64,000 nucleotides of DNA from Pseudomonadota bacterium (lineage in GTDB: Bacteria; Pseudomonadota; Gammaproteobacteria; Burkholderiales; Thiobacillaceae), in NCBI GenBank assembly GCA_021820845.1, contig JAKADC010000012.1, forward strand, positions 1 to 64,000, given 5' to 3'. Of the stretch, positions 8,974-17,827 are shown piece after piece. The notes under the pieces were generated by a model, which was given only the letters and a program-made list of their open reading frames with translations, was not told the DNA's origin and made no database searches. The translations under genes and the position numbers were made by a program. Every line of letters starts with the position of its first letter. Position 1 is the stretch's first letter.

Positions 8974-9942
8974 TCAGGTCGTTTCTACCAGCCGGATCGT
9001 GCCCACCAGCTTTTGCGCGTAGCCCGGGTCGGTCGCATAGCCGGCCTCCTGCAGGCCCTGCGCGAAGCCGGCGGCATCCTGCCCCTGCGCGATCGCGTTG
9101 CGGTAGCGCGCGTCGCTGCGCAGCAGCGCCGCGTAGTCGCGGAAGGCATCGGCGTAGGAGTCGTAGGCGCGGAAGCGGTCCACCTGCTTCTGCGGCTGGC
9201 CGGCGACGTATTCGGTGGTGACGATGTCGACGGTGCGCCCCTTCCACGATCCGCCCGCCTTGATGCCGAACAGGTTGTGACTGTTGCGCCCGTCGGCGCC
9301 GCGGATTTCGCTGCGGCCCCAGCCGGTCTCCAGCGCCGCCTGGCCCATCATGAAGCTCGCCGGGATGCCGCTCGCGGCGCTCGCCGCCTGGGCGTGCGGC
9401 AGGAGTTTGCGCACGAAGGTCTCGACGTGCGGCGGCACCGATTCCGCGCGGGCCTGCGCGCCGAGCGGACCGGCACCGGCGGCTGACATGTCGCCGCTGC
9501 GAACGGCGCGCTGCGGGGTCGACTGCAGGGGGATGCCGTCTTGCGGAGCCTGCACGCGCATGCCCGCTTGCGGCGCATTCAGCGGCAGTCCGCCCGGCGC
9601 GGCCGTGCCGTCAGGCGTCGCGCCGCCGCCGGCCGCATCCGGGGTGCGCGAAAGCTGGCGCACCATCATGTCGGCCAGCCCGATGCCGCGGCTGGCAAGC
9701 TTCTGCGTCAGTTGCTGGTCGAGCATCGACGTGTACATGCGCGTCTGCTCGCTGTCGAACATGCCGTCGTGCGGCGTTGCCTCGCGCATGCTCTTCATCA
9801 GCATGTTCATGAACACTGCCTCGAACTGCTGCGCCGCGGCGCGCAGCGCCTCGGGCGAGGACTGCTTCGCCTCCAGCTTGAGCTGGCCCACGCCCTGGAC
9901 GTCGAGCGCGAACCTGGAAGCGAGGTCGGCGCCGCCGATCAT
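8974..9942 (-). CDS. flgJ: Flagellar rod assembly protein and peptidoglycan hydrolase FlgJ
   Basis: A two-domain periplasmic protein of about 322 residues. The N-terminal part (to about residue 100) is the rod-capping scaffold, with LRAAAQQFEAVFMNMLMKSM. The C-terminal part, from about residue 165, is a glucosaminidase-family muramidase that opens the cell wall for the rod; its likely catalytic Glu lies in QAALETGWGRSE. ATG 9942 shares its A with the flgI stop (TGATG) and has GGAGG seven bases upstream. A TTG one codon earlier is less likely. The dual-domain form is usual in beta- and gammaproteobacteria. Confidence 0.95.
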   Translation of the reverse strand: MIGGADLASRFALDVQGVGQLKLEAKQSSPEALRAAAQQFEAVFMNMLMKSMREATPHDGMFDSEQTRMYTSMLDQQLTQKLASRGIGLADMMVRQLSRTPDAAGGGATPDGTAAPGGLPLNAPQAGMRVQAPQDGIPLQSTPQRAVRSGDMSAAGAGPLGAQARAESVPPHVETFVRKLLPHAQAASAASGIPASFMMGQAALETGWGRSEIRGADGRNSHNLFGIKAGGSWKGRTVDIVTTEYVAGQPQKQVDRFRAYDSYADAFRDYAALLRSDARYRNAIAQGQDAAGFAQGLQEAGYATDPGYAQKLVGTIRLVETT

Positions 9943-11039
9943 CAAATGACCTCCAACTCCGCATGAAGCGCACCCGAGGCCTTCAGCGCCTGGAGGATCG
10001 CGAGCAGATCCTGCGGCGTCGCGCCGATCGAATTGAGCGCCTTCACCACGTCCGCGAGCGACGCGCTGTTCCTGAGCAGCATGACTTCGCCCGGCTGCTG
10101 GCGGATTTCGATCTGCGACTGCGAGGTCACCACCGTCTCGCCCTTGGAGAACGGCGCGGGCTGGCTGATGACGGGCTGGGTGTTGATGACCACCGAGAGA
10201 TTGCCGTGCGAGACCGCGCTGGGATCGAGCGTCACCGCCTGGTTCATCACCACCGAGCCGGTGCGCGCGTTGATGATGACCTTCGCCATGGCCTGCGCCG
10301 GGTTGACGTCGAGGCTTTCGATCGCGCCGAGGAACGCGACGCGCGCGTCGTCACCCACCGGCGTCTTCACCTGGATCACGCGGCCGTTGAGCGCGCGCGC
10401 AGTGCCGGCGCCGAAGTGCGCGTTCACCGCATCGACCACGCGGCTCGCGGTGGTGAAGTCGCTCTGCATGAGCTCGAGATCGATGCTGCCGGCCTGGCCC
10501 AGCGCGGTGGCGACGGCGCGCTCGACGGTCGCGCCGCCCGGGATGCGGCCGACGCTCAGGTGGTTGATCTGCACCTTGCTGCCGCTGGCCGACGCGCCGG
10601 CGCCGCTGACGACGAGGTTGCCCTGCGCCATCGCGTAGACCTGGCCGTCGGCGCCCTTGAGCGGCGTCATCACCAGCGTGCCGCCGCGCAGGCTCTTGGC
10701 GTTGCCCATCGACGACACGGTGATGTCGATGGTCTGGCCGGCCTGCGCGAACGGCGGCAGATCGGCGGTCACCATCACCGCCGCCACGTTCTTCAGCTGC
10801 ATGTTGGTGCCGGGCGGCAGGTTGACGCCCATCTGCATCAGCATGTTGGAAATGCTCTGCGTGGTGAACGGCGTCTGCGTCGTCTGGTCGCCGGTGCCGT
10901 CGAGCCCGACCACGAGACCGTAGCCGACGAGCTGGTTGACGCGCACGCCCTGGATCGTGGCGATGTCCTTGATGCGCTCGGCGTGCGCGGGGCCGACGAG
11001 CGCGAGCGCGGCGAGCAGGATCAGATAGGGAAGTCTCAT
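9942..11039 (-). CDS. flgI: Flagellar P-ring protein FlgI
   Basis: A 365-residue periplasmic protein that forms the P-ring around the rod in the peptidoglycan layer. A Sec signal peptide ([20 protein letters not shown]) is followed by the family start [21 protein letters not shown] and the segment GLDGTGDQT. Length and sequence are standard. It lies between flgH (9 bases away) and flgJ (overlapping), the usual ring-to-rod gene order. Confidence 0.97.
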   Translation of the reverse strand: MRLPYLILLAALALVGPAHAERIKDIATIQGVRVNQLVGYGLVVGLDGTGDQTTQTPFTTQSISNMLMQMGVNLPPGTNMQLKNVAAVMVTADLPPFAQAGQTIDITVSSMGNAKSLRGGTLVMTPLKGADGQVYAMAQGNLVVSGAGASASGSKVQINHLSVGRIPGGATVERAVATALGQAGSIDLELMQSDFTTASRVVDAVNAHFGAGTARALNGRVIQVKTPVGDDARVAFLGAIESLDVNPAQAMAKVIINARTGSVVMNQAVTLDPSAVSHGNLSVVINTQPVISQPAPFSKGETVVTSQSQIEIRQQPGEVMLLRNSASLADVVKALNSIGATPQDLLAILQALKASGALHAELEVI

Positions 11040-11048
11040 CGCGCGCCT

Positions 11049-11717
11049 CTACAAGGGAATGAAGCTGAGGAAGAAGCGCGCGAGCCAGCTCGCAACCTCG
11101 GCCGAATCGAACTTGGCGCTGGACCGGTATTCGATGCGCGCGTCCGCCACCTTGGCCGACGACACGGTGTTGCCCGCCTGGATCGCGTCGGGCTGCACCA
11201 CGCCGGACAGTCGGATGTACTCGGTGCTCTTGTCGAGCGCGATCTGCTTTTCTCCGGCGACGACCAGGTTCCCGTTCGGCAGGACTTCGGTCACGGTGAC
11301 GGTGATGGTGCCGGTGAAGCGGTTGCTGGAGTCGATCGCCGACTTGTCGTCGTACGTGCTCGACGAGTCGGCCTTCACGCCGACGCCCTGGAAGGTCTTG
11401 AGCGGCAGCTTCGCGATCGCGCCGATCGACGAATCGACCGCGCCGGTTTTTTCGCCGCTCGACGCCGCCTTCTTGCCTGCCTGCGTCTTCTCGTTGATGA
11501 CGATGGTCAGCACGTCGCCGACGTGGCGCGCGCGCCGGTCTTCGAAGAGCGGCGTATAGGACGCGACCTGGTAGATGGCGCCGTTGCCAGCCGCCTGCAT
11601 CGGGGGTGCCGGCGGGCGGGCGGTCGTCGGCTGCTGCACGATCGACGACGGCGTGGTGCCGCAACCCGCGAGGGTCAGCACCACGGCCAGTCGTCCCAGT
11701 GCGCGCGACATCGTCAT
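11049..11717 (-). CDS. flgH: Flagellar L-ring lipoprotein FlgH
   Basis: A 222-residue outer-membrane lipoprotein that forms the L-ring. A lipoprotein signal peptide ends in the lipobox LAGC with the acylated Cys at residue 19. The family segment RARHVGDVLTIVINEKTQA and the C-terminal SWLARFFLSFIPL are present. The open frame extends far upstream through flgG, but ATG 11717 is the sensible start because GAGG lies just before it and the signal peptide begins there. It sits eight bases after flgG. Confidence 0.95.
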   Translation of the reverse strand: MTMSRALGRLAVVLTLAGCGTTPSSIVQQPTTARPPAPPMQAAGNGAIYQVASYTPLFEDRRARHVGDVLTIVINEKTQAGKKAASSGEKTGAVDSSIGAIAKLPLKTFQGVGVKADSSSTYDDKSAIDSSNRFTGTITVTVTEVLPNGNLVVAGEKQIALDKSTEYIRLSGVVQPDAIQAGNTVSSAKVADARIEYRSSAKFDSAEVASWLARFFLSFIPL

Positions 11718-11725
11718 GGCAAGCC

Positions 11726-12508
11726 TCAAAGCTGGGTCAGGCGCTGCAACATCTGGTCGGATGTCGTGATCGCCTTGCTGTTGATTTCGTACGCGCGCTG
11801 GGTCTCGATCATGTTGACCATTTCCTCCACCACGTTGACGTTCGAGGTCTCGACGTAGCCCTGATTCAGCGTGCCGGCGCCGTTGCTGCCGGGCGCGTTG
11901 GAACTCGGCGTGCCCGAGGACGCGGTTTCGGCGTAGAGGTTCTCGCCGAGGCTCTGCAGGCCGGCGGGATTGACGAACATCGCCAGTTGCAGGGTGCCGA
12001 CGGTGACCGGCGTCGCCGACCCCGCCTGCTGCACCGACACCGTGCCGTCGCGCGCGATGGTCAGGGTCTGCGTGTCGGGCGGGATGGTAATGGCCGGCTG
12101 CACCGCGTAGCCGCTGGAGGTGACCAGCTGGCCGTTGGCGTCGGCCTGGAACGAGCCGTCGCGCGTGTACGCGGTGGTGCCGTCCGGCATCAGCACCTGG
12201 AAGAAGCCGTTGCCCTGGATCGCCACGTCCTTGGCGTTGCCGGTCTGCTGCAGGTTGCCCTGCGTGAAGATGCGTTCGGTCGCCACCGTTCTCACGCCGG
12301 TGCCGATCTGCAGGCCCGAAGGCAGCTGCGTCTGCTCGGACGACTGCGCGCCGGGCTGGCGGACGGTCTGGTACAGCAGATCCTCGAACACCGCACGCGC
12401 GCGCTTGAATCCGCTGGTGCCGACGTTGGCGAGGTTGTTGGAAATCACGTCCATCTGCGTCTGTTGCGCGTCGAGGCCGGTCTTGGCAATCCACAGCGAG
12501 CGAATCAT
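11726..12508 (-). CDS. flgG: Flagellar distal rod protein FlgG
   Basis: A 260-residue axial protein of the distal rod. The N-terminus carries the rod/hook signature [20 protein letters not shown], and the C-terminal helix ([20 protein letters not shown]) packs with it in the assembled rod. The inner segment [22 protein letters not shown] is typical of FlgG/FlgF. Length is standard for the family. It is followed by flgH and preceded by the paralogue flgF. Confidence 0.97.
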   Translation of the reverse strand: MIRSLWIAKTGLDAQQTQMDVISNNLANVGTSGFKRARAVFEDLLYQTVRQPGAQSSEQTQLPSGLQIGTGVRTVATERIFTQGNLQQTGNAKDVAIQGNGFFQVLMPDGTTAYTRDGSFQADANGQLVTSSGYAVQPAITIPPDTQTLTIARDGTVSVQQAGSATPVTVGTLQLAMFVNPAGLQSLGENLYAETASSGTPSSNAPGSNGAGTLNQGYVETSNVNVVEEMVNMIETQRAYEINSKAITTSDQMLQRLTQL

Positions 12509-12537
12509 GTCGGTTCCTTCATGGAGTCGGGTGGGGG

Positions 12538-13278
12538 TCAGCTCAACGACAGCAACTGGGCCGCCTTGGTGTCGTTGCTTTCGGCGTTCTGCAGCAGCTT
12601 CATGTTCATGTCGAACGCGCGCGCCAGCGAAATCATGTCGACCATCGCGTCGACGACGTTGACGTTGCTCGACTCGAGCGCGCCGTTGATGACTTTCACA
12701 TTGGGATCGGTATCCGCCGGCTGGCCCGACTTCAGGCGGAAAAGGCCGTCGTCGCCGCGCACCAGCTCGGCGGCGGGCGGATTCACCAGCTTCAGGCGCC
12801 CGATCGAGGTGAGGCCGGTCGCGGCCGAGCCGTCGGGGACCAATGAAATCGTGCCGTCCTTGCCGATGGCGACGTTGCGGCCGGGCGGGATGGACAGCGG
12901 CCCCCCGTCGCCCATGACGTTGAGGCCGTCGCTCGTTTGCAGCACGCCGTTCTCGTCCAGCTTCAGGCTGCCGTTGCGCGTGTAGGCCTCGCTGCCGTCG
13001 GGTGCCTGCACCGCGATCCAGCCCTCGCCCTGCACGGCCACGTCGAGCTCGCGCCCGGTCTGCTGGATCGCGCCGGCGCGAAAATCGCTGCCGGTGGTGG
13101 CGTCGACCACGAACGCCCGCGTGGGCAGGATCGCCCCCTGCACCGGCACCGCGCGGAACTGGTCGATCTGCGCGCGAAATCCCGTCGTCGTGGCGTTCGC
13201 CAGGTTGTTCGACACGGTCGCCTGCTGCTCCAGCGCGTGCTTGGCGCCGGTCATGGCGGTGTAGATGAGACGGTCCAT
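12538..13278 (-). CDS. flgF: Flagellar proximal rod protein FlgF
   Basis: A 246-residue rod protein. It shares the axial signature with FlgG ([18 protein letters not shown]) and the inner motif [20 protein letters not shown]. The C-terminal helix [20 protein letters not shown] is also conserved. It is shorter than FlgG, as in other bacteria, and its position between flgE and flgG follows the normal order. Confidence 0.96.
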   Translation of the reverse strand: MDRLIYTAMTGAKHALEQQATVSNNLANATTTGFRAQIDQFRAVPVQGAILPTRAFVVDATTGSDFRAGAIQQTGRELDVAVQGEGWIAVQAPDGSEAYTRNGSLKLDENGVLQTSDGLNVMGDGGPLSIPPGRNVAIGKDGTISLVPDGSAATGLTSIGRLKLVNPPAAELVRGDDGLFRLKSGQPADTDPNVKVINGALESSNVNVVDAMVDMISLARAFDMNMKLLQNAESNDTKAAQLLSLS

Positions 13279-13303
13279 GCAGCTTCCTTAAACGCTTACG
13301 CCA

Positions 13304-14527
13304 TCAACGCAGGTTGACGAGCGTCTGCATCACCTGGTCCTGCGTCTTGATCGTCTGCGCGTTGGCTTGGTAGACGCGCTGCGCGGTGATCATGTTGACC
13401 AGTTCGGCGGTGAGGTCGACGTTGGAATCCTCCACGGCCGACGACTGCAGCACGCCCAGGCTGCCCGAATTGGGCGTGCCGACCAGCGGCGTGCCAGACG
13501 TCGCAGTCTCGGCCCACATGTTGTTGCCCATCTGCTGCAGGCCGTTGGGATTGGCGAAGTTGGCGAGCACCACCTGGCCCAGCACCTCCGACTGGCCGTT
13601 GGTGTAGCGGCCGAGGATCGTGCCGTCCGCGCCGACGTTGAACCCCGCCAGCCGCCCCGACGTATAGCCGTTCTGGTTCAGCGTGTTGACGCTGAAGGGC
13701 GAGCCGAACTGCGTGGTGCCGGTGAAATCGAAGGTGACGGGGAAAGGCGTGCTCGCACCCGCGGCGGTCGCCGGCACGCTGATCGGCGCGAGCGGCATCG
13801 GTGTGGTCAGCACGCCGCTGGTGTCGAAATTCAGCGTCGCGACGGGCCCCGCACCGATCTGCGTACCGTCGCTCGCCGCGTAGACCTGCCATTCTCCCGG
13901 CGTCGCCGTCTTGAGATAGAAGGTTTGCAGCGTCTGCGCATTGCCCAGGCTGTCAAAGACCGAGACCGCGGTCGAGCTGTTGAACGAGGTCGGGTCGTTG
14001 ATGTTGAACGGCGTCGTCGTCGGGATCGCGCTGCCCGAGTCGAGGTTGAGCACGGCGTCGACCTGCGTCGTCATCTTCGGCACCAGGTCGGCGGTGCTGA
14101 TGACGAGCGGCGACGGCGCGCCCGCCGACAGCACGCCGCCGGCGCTCGCGACATAGCCGGTCAGCTTGCAGCCGGTCGGATTGACGATGTAGCCGTTCTT
14201 GTCGAGCTGGAACTGGCCGTTGCGCTGGTAGGTGACCTCGCCGCCATTGTCCATGCGGAAGAAGCCGCCGCCGTTGATCGCGATGTCGAGCGGGTTGTCG
14301 GTCGCCGTGATGTTGCCCTGGGTGAAGAGCTGGGCCACCTGCGCGACCTTGGTTCCGATGCCGACGCTCGCCCCGCCGGCGCCGGTCAGCGAGTTGGCGT
14401 ACACGTCCGCGAATTGCGCCTGCGACTGCTTGAACCCGACGGTACTGGCGTTGGAAACGTTGTTGCCGATGACGTCAAGATTCTTGGCGGCGGCGTTGAG
14501 ACCGCTCAAACCCTGCTGAAAACTCAT
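13304..14527 (-). CDS. flgE: Flagellar hook protein FlgE
   Basis: A 407-residue hook subunit. The N-terminal axial segment (FQQGLSGLNAAAKNLDVIG) with NNVSNASTVGFKQSQAQFAD and the C-terminal helix (VDLTAELVNMITAQRVYQAN) form the core, and the middle is the surface-exposed, variable part. Size is close to that of enterobacterial FlgE. It follows flgD, whose product caps the growing hook. Confidence 0.97.
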   Translation of the reverse strand: MSFQQGLSGLNAAAKNLDVIGNNVSNASTVGFKQSQAQFADVYANSLTGAGGASVGIGTKVAQVAQLFTQGNITATDNPLDIAINGGGFFRMDNGGEVTYQRNGQFQLDKNGYIVNPTGCKLTGYVASAGGVLSAGAPSPLVISTADLVPKMTTQVDAVLNLDSGSAIPTTTPFNINDPTSFNSSTAVSVFDSLGNAQTLQTFYLKTATPGEWQVYAASDGTQIGAGPVATLNFDTSGVLTTPMPLAPISVPATAAGASTPFPVTFDFTGTTQFGSPFSVNTLNQNGYTSGRLAGFNVGADGTILGRYTNGQSEVLGQVVLANFANPNGLQQMGNNMWAETATSGTPLVGTPNSGSLGVLQSSAVEDSNVDLTAELVNMITAQRVYQANAQTIKTQDQVMQTLVNLR

Positions 14528-14583
14528 GTCCTGCTCCTTGTGATGCGTGCGGGCGGCCTGCCGGCCTCGCGCACGGAACCGTT

Positions 14584-14641
14584 TCAGAAAATCTGCCGGA
14601 TGTCGGCGCTACTCAGAAAATTTGCCGAATATCGGCGTAGC
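14584..14641 (-). repeat. 29-bp tandem duplication of the flgD 3' end
   Basis: Bases 14613-14641 hold the last codons and stop of flgD. Bases 14584-14612 repeat them imperfectly, directly downstream. Both copies read ADIRQIF followed by a stop, in different frames because 29 is not a multiple of three. Within those seven codons the differences are synonymous (GAT/GAC, ATT/ATC, CAA/CAG). Confidence 0.8.
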
Positions 14642-15278
14642 CGACGCTCGTGTTCCCCGCCAGGTTCAGCTGCACGCCCTGGGCGTCCTGCGACACGCTG
14701 TCGACCGTGCCGAGGTTCAGCGCGGTGCTGTCGACAGCCGTACCGCCCTGGACCGCACCGATCGCAAAGCTGTACTGGCCTGGGGGTGCAGCCGTTCCGT
14801 TGCCGGTCAGGCCGTCCCACGCCAGCACGTTCACGCCCGCGTCGCGCGACCCGAGATCGAGCTTGCGCACGAGTGCGCCGGAGGCGTCGCGGATGCTGAC
14901 CGTGACGTCGTCGGCCGGACGCGCAAGCTCGAACCCCATCACGTTCTCCGTCTGCGCCGGGCCGACCGCGTCGCCCGGAACCAGCACGGTCCGCCCGATC
15001 AGGCCGGCGGCCTGTGCCATCTGGTTGCTGCCGAGGCTCGCGGCGAGCGACTGCAGGTTGCTGTTCATGCTCTCGATCCCCTGCACCGCGGAGAGCTGGG
15101 CCATCTGGCTCGTCACCTCGGCGTTGTCGAGCGGATTGAGCGGATCCTGGTTCTTCATCTGCGCGACCAGCAGGCTCAGGAAGCGGTTCTCGGTGTCGGC
15201 CGTGCCGCTTTTCGTCGTCGCGGTCGCGCCCGTGCCGAACAGGCTGCTCACGCTGCTTGCGTCTTGTACGGTGCTCAT
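14613..15278 (-). CDS. flgD: Flagellar hook-capping protein FlgD
   Basis: A 221-residue scaffold that caps the hook during assembly. The N-terminal region contains ENRFLSLLVAQMKNQDPLNP and LDNAEVTSQMAQLSAVQGIE, the hallmark of FlgD. The C-terminal half is a tudor/FnIII-like fold with the family segment PGDAVGPAQTENVMGFEL. The last seven codons and stop are duplicated immediately downstream. Neighbours flgC and flgE are in the normal order. Confidence 0.96.
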   Translation of the reverse strand: MSTVQDASSVSSLFGTGATATTKSGTADTENRFLSLLVAQMKNQDPLNPLDNAEVTSQMAQLSAVQGIESMNSNLQSLAASLGSNQMAQAAGLIGRTVLVPGDAVGPAQTENVMGFELARPADDVTVSIRDASGALVRKLDLGSRDAGVNVLAWDGLTGNGTAAPPGQYSFAIGAVQGGTAVDSTALNLGTVDSVSQDAQGVQLNLAGNTSVGYADIRQIF

Positions 15279-15303
15279 GGTTTTCCCCGGTTGTCGCCTG
15301 CGG

Positions 15304-15708
15304 TCACTGGCCCAGGCTCAAGGTCTTGAGCAGCAGGGATTTGGTGGTGTTCATCATGTCCGCGTTGGACTGGTACGAGCGCGACGCGGAAATCATGTTG
15401 ACCATTTCCTCCACCACGTCGACGTTGGGCATGGTCACGTTGCCCTTCTCGTCGGCGAGCGGATTCTTGGGGTCGTACACCGTCTTCATCGGCGAGGGGT
15501 CATCGACAACCGCCGCGACGTTCACCCCGGTTGCGCCGTTCTCGCCCACCGGCACCGCGGCGAACACGACCTGCTTCGCCCGGTAGGGCGTGCCGTTGGC
15601 GCTGGTGGCGCTGTCGGCGTTGGCGAGGTTGCTGGCGACGGTGTTGAGGCGCTGCGACTGCGCATTCATCGCCGATCCGGCCACGCTGAAGATATTGAAC
15701 AGGGACAT
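15304..15708 (-). CDS. flgC: Flagellar proximal rod protein FlgC
   Basis: A 134-residue rod protein. The N-terminal [20 protein letters not shown] leads into [10 protein letters not shown], and the C-terminal helix reads [20 protein letters not shown]. Size and sequence are standard. It is co-directional with flgB and flgD with short gaps. Confidence 0.97.
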   Translation of the reverse strand: MSLFNIFSVAGSAMNAQSQRLNTVASNLANADSATSANGTPYRAKQVVFAAVPVGENGATGVNVAAVVDDPSPMKTVYDPKNPLADEKGNVTMPNVDVVEEMVNMISASRSYQSNADMMNTTKSLLLKTLSLGQ

Positions 15709-15726
15709 GCGTTACGCTCCTTGCGC

Positions 15727-16131
15727 TCAGCCCTGAATCGCCGCCAGCATCGTCTTGATCTGCTGGGTGATGCGGGTCAGGTCGAATTCATAATGAATCG
15801 CGTTGTCGGCGAACGCGGCGCGCTCGGCGTCCATGTTCACTGTATTGCCGTCGACGCTGCCCTGCGCCGGCGTGCGGTAGAGCAGCCCCGGCTGCGTCGC
15901 CTGCGGACTGCCCGCGAGATGCCGCGGCGACGTGGCGGCGAGCGCTGCGCCGCCGGGGGCCGGCGCGGCCTGCAGCGCGTCCTGCAGCGCGGCCCTGAAG
16001 TCGAGATCGCGCGCCTTGTAGTTCGGCGTGTCGGCGTTGGCGATATTGGACGCGAGCACCTGCTGGCGCTGCTCGCGGATGCGCAGCGCCTGGGTGTTGA
16101 AATTCAGCATGTCATCGAGCCGGTTCGGCAT
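15727..16131 (-). CDS. flgB: Flagellar proximal rod protein FlgB
   Basis: A 134-residue rod protein and the first gene of the flgBCDEFGHIJ run. The signature QVLASNIANADTPNYKARDL lies near the N-terminus, and the protein ends with the short axial helix TQQIKTMLAAIQG. I chose ATG 16131 because GGAGAACCC precedes it. A longer in-frame TTG start at 16155 lacks a ribosome site. The upstream 170 bases separate it from divergent flgA; I could not identify a convincing promoter for the flgB direction there. Confidence 0.95.
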   Translation of the reverse strand: MPNRLDDMLNFNTQALRIREQRQQVLASNIANADTPNYKARDLDFRAALQDALQAAPAPGGAALAATSPRHLAGSPQATQPGLLYRTPAQGSVDGNTVNMDAERAAFADNAIHYEFDLTRITQQIKTMLAAIQG

Positions 16132-16240
16132 GGGTTCTCCCGTCGTTCGCCGCAAAGCCTTTTTTGCGATGACTGCATCCTAGGCAGCCGCCTGTCCATC
16201 CAATCGAACGATAAGCGGCAAAAAGCGGGTTCATTTCGCC

Positions 16241-16269
16241 GTTTAAGGCAGCGCGCCGCTCCCTACAAT
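16241..16269 (+). promoter_or_regulatory. Possible sigma-70-type promoter for flgA
   Basis: TACAAT at 16264-16269 resembles a -10 box, with TTTAAG 16 bases upstream as a weak -35. Transcription would start near 16276, giving a leader of about 26 bases that contains the GAAGGAG ribosome site of flgA. The -35 match is poor, so this is tentative. Confidence 0.3.
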
Positions 16270-16301
16270 GCCGGGGGTGAGAAGCCAGTGAAGGAGTCGG
16301 A

Positions 16302-17018
16302 ATGGCCATCGAATTTTTCCCGATCGCGACGCGCCGTGCCGGCTGCGCGCTGGCAGCCCTCGCCTGCCTCGGGCTCGCGGGAGTCGCGCACGCGGGCGAC
16401 CGGCAGGACCCGGCCGCGGTGCAGGCGCAGGCCGAGCGCTTCCTGAAGATCCAGAGCGCGGGGCTGCCCGGCAGGGTCACGATCGAGGTCCAGCCGCCGC
16501 GCGCCGCGCTGCCCGCGTGCTCCGCGCTCGACGCGTTCCAGCCCGCGGGCAGCCGCGGCGCCGGGAAGACGACGGTGGGCGTGCGTTGCCTCGCCCCCGG
16601 CCGCTGGACGGTCTACCTGGCCGCGCAGGTCCGCGTGATCGGCGCCTACGTCGTGACCCGCGAGCCGCTGCCCGCCAACCACGTTCTGACCGCCGCCGAC
16701 CTGGCGTCGCGCGAGGGCGACCTTGGCAATCTGCCTGCCGACGTCGTCACCTGCGCCGCCGACCTGCTCGGCTATCGCACCGCATCCGGCGTTGCCGCCG
16801 GCGCCCCGCTGCGCACCGCGCTGCTGCGCCCACCGCTCGCCGTGCAGCAGGGGCAGACCGCCCGCCTCGTGCTGAACGGACCGGGCTTTTCCGTCCAGAG
16901 CGAAGGCCAGGCGCTCGCCAATGCGAGCCGCGGCGACCGGGTGCGCGTGAAGACGGCCTCCGGCGAGGTGGTCAGCGGCGTGGCCGAGGACGGCCAGCAG
17001 GTGGTGGTGAGCTTTTGA
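16302..17018 (+). CDS. flgA: Flagellar P-ring assembly chaperone FlgA
   Basis: A 238-residue periplasmic chaperone needed for FlgI to form the P-ring. A signal peptide ends near GVAHA (about residue 31). The C-terminal SAF-like domain contains YVVTREPLPANHVLTAADLA and GAPLRTALLRPPLAVQQGQ, and the protein ends with the FlgA motif ASGEVVSGVAEDGQQVVVSF. GAAGGAG precedes the ATG. It is divergent from flgB and followed by flgM after 40 bases. Confidence 0.95.
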   Translation: MAIEFFPIATRRAGCALAALACLGLAGVAHAGDRQDPAAVQAQAERFLKIQSAGLPGRVTIEVQPPRAALPACSALDAFQPAGSRGAGKTTVGVRCLAPGRWTVYLAAQVRVIGAYVVTREPLPANHVLTAADLASREGDLGNLPADVVTCAADLLGYRTASGVAAGAPLRTALLRPPLAVQQGQTARLVLNGPGFSVQSEGQALANASRGDRVRVKTASGEVVSGVAEDGQQVVVSF

Positions 17019-17058
17019 TCCAGGCGGACCGCACAGGGTCGGCCACGAGGAGACTGTC

Positions 17059-17355
17059 ATGAAAATCGATCCCGGCCTGAAACAGGTCACGCTCGCGGAC
17101 CCCGTCGAGGCCCGCGCGGGTCAGACCGCGGGCAATCCGTCCGCGGCGATGCCGCAAACCGACGTCCACCTGAGCCCGCGCGCGGCTCAGTTGAAGCAAA
17201 TGGAAACGCGGCTGGCGGCGATTCCGGCGGTCGACCGCGCGCGCGTCGACAGCATCAAGGCGGCCATCGCGAGCGGGCAGTACGCCATCGATACCGGAAA
17301 CATCGCCGAGAGCCTGCTCGATTCGGTCAGAGAGACGCTCCATGGCGCCCGCTGA
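17059..17355 (+). CDS. flgM: Anti-sigma-28 factor FlgM
   Basis: A 98-residue cytoplasmic protein that holds FliA inactive until the hook is complete and FlgM is exported. The C-terminal half has the family pattern AIPAVDRARVDSIKAAIASG followed by QYAIDTGNIAESLL, which in relatives binds sigma-28. The N-terminus is disordered, as usual. GAGGAGA precedes the ATG. The 3' end overlaps flgN by 14 bases. Its presence agrees with the FliA-type promoter found before flgK. Confidence 0.94.
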   Translation: MKIDPGLKQVTLADPVEARAGQTAGNPSAAMPQTDVHLSPRAAQLKQMETRLAAIPAVDRARVDSIKAAIASGQYAIDTGNIAESLLDSVRETLHGAR

Positions 17356-17827
17356 GCCGCCGCGCGATGCCCTCGCCGCCGGGCTGGCTGCCGAGTGCGC
17401 GGGCTGGCAAGCGCTGTTGAACCTGCTCGGCGAGGAAGAGCGCGCGCTGATCGACGGTAACGCCGACCGCGTCGCGTCGCTGAACGCCTCCAAGCTGGCG
17501 CAGCTGCAGACCCTGGACGAGCTCGCGCGCGGGCGCCGCGACGCGTTGCGGTCCGCCGGCCACACGGCCGACCACGCGGGGATGAACGCGTGGCTGGCGC
17601 GGCAGGGCCAGTCTGGACACGACGCCAGCTGGCGGCAACTGTGCGAGATGGAACAGCAGGCGCGGGCGATGAACCAGCGCATCGGAACGCTGATCGAGAT
17701 GCGCCTGGCGTCCACGCGGCAGGCGCTCAACGTGCTGATCCAGGCCGCGACCCGGCAGAACGGTCTCTACGACGAGGCCGGCCAGTCGGTCGCCGCAAGC
17801 ACGGGAACGCCGCTCACCGCAGCCTAG
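17342..17827 (+). CDS. flgN: Flagellar export chaperone FlgN
   Basis: A 161-residue helical protein that chaperones FlgK and FlgL to the export apparatus. The pattern is a long N-terminal coiled coil (LNLLGEEERALIDGNADRVA) and a second coiled segment with WRQLCEMEQQARAMNQRIG, as in the FlgN family. It overlaps flgM by 14 bases, suggesting coupling. Its stop TAG overlaps the stop of convergent mnmC within one CTAG palindrome. Confidence 0.88.
   Translation: MAPAEPPRDALAAGLAAECAGWQALLNLLGEEERALIDGNADRVASLNASKLAQLQTLDELARGRRDALRSAGHTADHAGMNAWLARQGQSGHDASWRQLCEMEQQARAMNQRIGTLIEMRLASTRQALNVLIQAATRQNGLYDEAGQSVAASTGTPLTAA

Noticed and set aside
11718-12494. In-frame upstream extension of flgH through flgG
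   Set aside because: The extension has biased, meaningless sequence. The lipoprotein signal peptide and a ribosome site place the flgH start at 11717.
16150-16260. AACGATAA as a sigma-28 or sigma-54 element for flgB
   Set aside because: The partner box at the right distance is missing on both strands, so no promoter could be supported in that direction.
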